The notes below the pieces were generated by a model. It searched no databases, had not been told where the DNA came from, and worked only from the letters and a program-made list of their open reading frames with translations. The position numbers were made by a program, and so were the translations under genes. Shown in pieces: positions 1 to 5,359 of a DNA stretch of 5,359 nt. Every line of letters begins with the position of its first letter. Position 1 is the stretch's first letter. Where the stretch lies: assembly GCF_014287275.1 (NCBI RefSeq), contig NZ_JACONZ010000008.1, positions 1 to 5,359 on the forward strand, written 5' to 3'. Origin of the DNA: Anaerofilum hominis (GTDB lineage: Bacteria; Bacillota; Clostridia; Oscillospirales; Ruminococcaceae).

Positions 1-3
1 ACA

Positions 4-29
4 GGACCTTGAAAATTAAACAATATAGG
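4..29 (+). repeat. Left arm of the pre-16S processing stem
   Basis: Bases 12-29 are perfectly complementary (18 bp) to 1771-1788 beyond the 3' end of 16S. After a G-G mismatch (11/1789), pairing resumes outward through 10/1790, a G-U at 9/1791, 8/1792 and 7/1793, then 5/1795 and 4/1796. The stem closes a loop containing the whole 16S rRNA. In bacteria such stems are cut by RNase III to release pre-16S. The pairing is seen directly; the enzyme is inferred from the general pathway. Because the arm begins at the window edge, the operon promoter must lie upstream of the window. Confidence 0.85.
6..17 (+). promoter_or_regulatory. boxA-like antitermination element, 16S leader
   Basis: The sequence ACCTTGAAAATT resembles the boxA-type elements (TTTGAAAACT-like) that precede 16S and 23S genes in Bacillota. 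In general, boxA RNA binds the NusB-NusE (S10) complex so that RNA polymerase resists premature termination in untranslated rRNA. The first ten bases, ACCTTGAAAA, recur exactly before the 23S gene at 2089-2098, which supports a real element. It lies within the left arm of the 16S processing stem. The antitermination role is inferred from position and resemblance. No NusB-binding evidence can be read from sequence alone. Confidence 0.5.
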
Positions 30-172
30 AAGAAGCTTGAAGGAACCCTTAGAGCAGGAAGAAACCTGCTCGTAAAAATAAAAAATTCCTTTAAAGTAAT
101 TCACAAAAGGACGCAAGCGATTGCGTGCTGAGTGGAAAGCGATTAAATTCAGGTCAACTGATTTTAATATCA
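30..172 (+). other. 16S leader with three local hairpins
   Basis: This transcribed leader between the processing arm and mature 16S contains three predicted hairpins. Bases 52-58 pair with 65-71 (GAGCAGG/CCTGCTC, 6-base loop). Bases 111-116 pair with 121-126 (ACGCAA/TTGCGT) around a GCGA tetraloop of the GNRA class. Bases 142-147 pair with 163-168 and 149-152 with 158-161, with one T-T mismatch, ending just before 16S. None is followed by a T tract, so they are not intrinsic terminators. They may guide cotranscriptional folding of pre-16S, but that role is an inference. No coding sequence or clear promoter is visible here. Confidence 0.6.
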
Positions 173-1710
<1,538 letters not shown>

Positions 1711-1715
1711 TCAGG

Positions 1716-1746
1716 CAGACGCAGCGGCGCAAGCGGCTGGCGTCTG
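1716..1746 (+). other. Hairpin in the 16S trailer
   Basis: CAGACG at 1716-1721 pairs with CGTCTG at 1741-1746, and CAGC at 1722-1725 pairs with GCTG at 1736-1739, leaving G1740 bulged and a 10-base GC-rich loop. It sits inside the 16S processing loop, between the mature 3' end and the right stem arm. The downstream sequence is purine rich with no T run, so it is not a terminator. It is probably a folding element of the pre-16S trailer removed during maturation. Confidence 0.6.
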
Positions 1747-1770
1747 GAACAAGGGAAAGACAAGTGAGAG

Positions 1771-1796
1771 CCTATATTGTTTAATTTTGAGGGCCC
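1771..1796 (+). repeat. Right arm of the pre-16S processing stem
   Basis: Bases 1771-1788 are the exact reverse complement of leader bases 12-29, giving an 18-bp AT-rich duplex that brackets 16S. The outer part, TTTTGAGGG at 1785-1793, pairs with the boxA-like leader apart from one G-G mismatch at 1789/11. The same TTTTGAGGG recurs at the base of the 23S stem (5093-5101). Cleavage by an RNase III-type enzyme is expected and would separate pre-16S from the tRNA-23S-5S part of the transcript. Confidence 0.85.
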
Positions 1797-1799
1797 TGG

Positions 1800-1813
1800 C
1801 TGCCGAAAGGCAG
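1800..1813 (+). other. GAAA-capped hairpin before tRNA-Ala
   Basis: CTGCC (1800-1804) pairs with GGCAG (1809-1813) around a GAAA tetraloop, a very stable small RNA hairpin. It lies directly after the 16S processing stem and about 45 bases before tRNA-Ala. There is no T tract, so termination is unlikely. It may insulate the folding of the 16S stem from the tRNA; that role is inferred. The remaining spacer up to the tRNA (1814-1858) shows nothing else I can name. Confidence 0.6.
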
Positions 1814-1858
1814 ACGGAGAACTCAGAGACCGCGAAAGACGGAGACCATCCCAGGTAT

Positions 1859-1934
1859 GGGGGTGTAGCTCAGCTGGGAGAGCACCTGCCTTGCACGCAG
1901 GGGGTCAGGAGTTCGAACCTCCTCATCTCCACCA
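1859..1934 (+). tRNA. tRNA-Ala (anticodon UGC)
   Basis: This 76-base cloverleaf delivers alanine to GCN codons. The acceptor stem pairs 1859-1865 with 1924-1930 and includes G3-U70 (1861/1928), the hallmark identity element read by alanyl-tRNA synthetase, plus a second wobble at G5-U68. The anticodon stem is CCTGC (1885-1889)/GCAGG (1897-1901), with the TGC anticodon at 1892-1894. The T arm is AGGAG-TTCGAAC-CTCCT (1907-1923). Discriminator A1931 is followed by an encoded CCA at 1932-1934, so no CCA addition is needed. It sits in the 16S-23S spacer, 5 bases before tRNA-Ile, and is presumably released from the rRNA precursor by RNase P and 3' processing. Confidence 0.97.
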
Positions 1935-1939
1935 GATGT

Positions 1940-2016
<77 letters not shown>

Positions 2017-2054
2017 CTCCCGAAAGGGAGAGCTTCCTGGAGAAACACCCAGGA
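2017..2054 (+). other. Two spacer hairpins after tRNA-Ile
   Basis: CTCCC (2017-2021) pairs with GGGAG (2026-2030) around a GAAA tetraloop, starting immediately after the tRNA CCA end. A second hairpin pairs TCCTGG (2035-2040) with CCAGGA (2049-2054) around an 8-base loop. Neither has a following T run, so readthrough into 23S is expected. The first could act as a fixed boundary next to the tRNA 3' end for processing enzymes; this is inferred from its position only. Confidence 0.6.
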
Positions 2055-2084
2055 TACGGAGGGGACGGCTCTGACGGAAGCGGA

Positions 2085-2112
2085 ATGCACCTTGAAAACT
2101 GAATATTGAAAC
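2085..2112 (+). repeat. Left arm of the pre-23S processing stem, with boxA-like element
   Basis: Bases 2095-2112 are exactly complementary (18 bp) to 5079-5096 beyond 23S. After a G-G mismatch (2094/5097) pairing continues through 2093-2085 with 5098-5106, including one G-U at 2092/5099, so the arms run 28 bases. The arm contains ACCTTGAAAACT at 2089-2100, a boxA-like element matching the 16S leader element in its first ten bases. The stem loops out 23S and is the expected substrate for RNase III-type cleavage; Mini-III carries out final 23S maturation in Bacillus. The pairing is direct observation, while the enzymes are inferred. Confidence 0.85.
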
Positions 2113-2223
2113 TGCAAAAGACTACAAGAAACAAATTTAGGTTCGAAAGAATCTACAATTTCGTAATTCTGATAGTTGGCAAATGGAGAATCTTAGAGTT
2201 TGCGAAAGCGAGCTCAAAAAAAC
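2113..2223 (+). other. Pre-23S leader with upper stem and GAAA hairpins
   Basis: This segment joins the 23S processing arm to mature 23S. Bases 2133-2144 pair with 2149-2161 (C2156 bulged, one G-U) around a GAAA loop. Bases 2175-2192 pair with 5060-5077 apart from one G-G mismatch (2186/5066), extending the 23S stem upward. Bases 2196-2203 pair with 2208-2215 around another GAAA loop. The run of A at 2216-2222 then leads into 23S. Together these suggest a junction in which the first hairpin projects from the long stem. No coding sequence or terminator is visible. Confidence 0.6.
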
Positions 2224-5056
<2,833 letters not shown>

Positions 5057-5059
5057 AAC

Positions 5060-5106
5060 GGTTCTGCATTTGCCAGCGGTTTCAATATTCAGTTTTGAGG
5101 GTGCAT
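5060..5106 (+). repeat. Right arms of the pre-23S processing stem
   Basis: Bases 5079-5106 pair with 2085-2112 (18 bp perfect core at 5079-5096, one G-G mismatch, one G-U). Bases 5060-5077 pair with 2175-2192, also with one G-G mismatch. The two right-hand segments are separated by a single base, whereas their partners are separated by 62 bases, so the long stem has an extruded domain only on its 5' side. The sequence TTTTGAGGG at 5093-5101 is identical to the base of the 16S stem at 1785-1793. Confidence 0.8.
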
Positions 5107-5163
5107 GACTCTCAAGAAGAAAAGTGAATATGTTAGGCTTAGGCTATACGAAAAGCATAGCAT
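5107..5163 (+). other. 23S-5S spacer and 5S leader
   Basis: This short spacer holds no gene. AAGAAAAG at 5117-5124 is complementary to CTTTTCTT at 5282-5289 just past 5S, a possible 8-bp pairing that could bracket the 5S precursor. A small hairpin (5143-5147 with 5157-5161, plus 5149/5155) lies just before 5S. TTAGGC occurs twice in tandem at 5133-5144, probably by chance. No T-rich terminator follows 23S, in agreement with cotranscription of 5S. Confidence 0.45.
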
Positions 5164-5281
<118 letters not shown>

Positions 5282-5359
5282 CTTTTCTTATATGAGGGGA
5301 AAAGATCCTCAGCAAAAAAGCATGAGTGCAAAGAAGAAGCGGAAGATGGCGGTGATCGC
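5282..5359. other. Operon tail, no gene or terminator clearly visible
   Basis: After 5S there is a short CTTTTCTTA tract, then a weak 5-bp hairpin (TGAGG 5293-5297 with CCTCA 5307-5311) followed by A-rich rather than T-rich sequence, so no convincing intrinsic terminator is present. On the + strand an open frame runs from ATG 5322 (or in-frame ATG 5292) to the edge, beginning MSAKKKRKMAVI, but there is no well-placed Shine-Dalgarno. On the - strand a frame entering from the edge reads AITAIFRFFFALMLFC and stops at 5311-5309, which could be a hydrophobic protein end. Either or neither may be real. The window is too short to decide. Confidence 0.3.

Noticed and set aside
9..37. TTGAAA as a -35 promoter box
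   Set aside because: No -10 box lies about 17 bases downstream, and the bases belong to the boxA-like element and processing stem.
52..71. GAGCAGG/CCTGCTC hairpin as a terminator of an upstream gene
   Set aside because: It is followed on the + strand by an A-rich stretch rather than T, and it lies inside the pre-16S stem-loop.
5133..5144. Two tandem TTAGGC units before 5S
   Set aside because: Only two copies, with no neighbouring repeats; chance is the simplest explanation.

Overview
This window is one complete ribosomal RNA operon on the + strand, in the order 16S rRNA, tRNA-Ala(UGC), tRNA-Ile(GAU), 23S rRNA, 5S rRNA, with a transcribed leader at the left edge and a short tail at the right edge. 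I see no convincing protein-coding gene. Open frames across the rRNA and tRNA genes, on both strands, are shadows of structured RNA.

Organism: the 16S belongs to the Bacillota, class Clostridia, and most resembles the Oscillospiraceae/Ruminococcaceae (Faecalibacterium, Subdoligranulum, Gemmiger, Fournierella-type gut anaerobes). The clues, compared from memory, are the V1 segment, the 16S 3' domain, and an A instead of the common U just after the 530 loop (GGTAAAACGTAGG). I cannot name genus or species without a database comparison.

Layout: bases 1-172 are the pre-16S leader, starting with a boxA-like element inside the left arm of the 16S processing stem. No promoter is visible, so it probably lies upstream. 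16S spans about 173-1704. The 16S-23S spacer (1705-2223) holds the 16S trailer, the right arm of the 16S stem, two CCA-encoding tRNAs only 5 bases apart, a second boxA-like element and the left arm of the 23S stem. 23S spans about 2224-5056. A 107-base spacer carries the right arm of the 23S stem, then 5S at about 5164-5281. The last 78 bases show no clear terminator and no gene that can be called with confidence.

How the parts work together: all RNAs are in one orientation with no internal terminator, consistent with one long precursor. 16S and 23S are each looped out by long inverted repeats (18-bp perfect cores), the expected targets of double-strand-specific RNases. The bases of the two stems share the same sequence module, including the same G-G mismatch. 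The spacers are filled with small hairpins, mostly GNRA-capped. Conserved functional sites (anti-Shine-Dalgarno, decoding site, peptidyl transferase centre, sarcin-ricin loop, GTPase centre) are intact, so the operon looks functional. I found no undescribed biological system; the observations worth checking concern precursor folding and processing.
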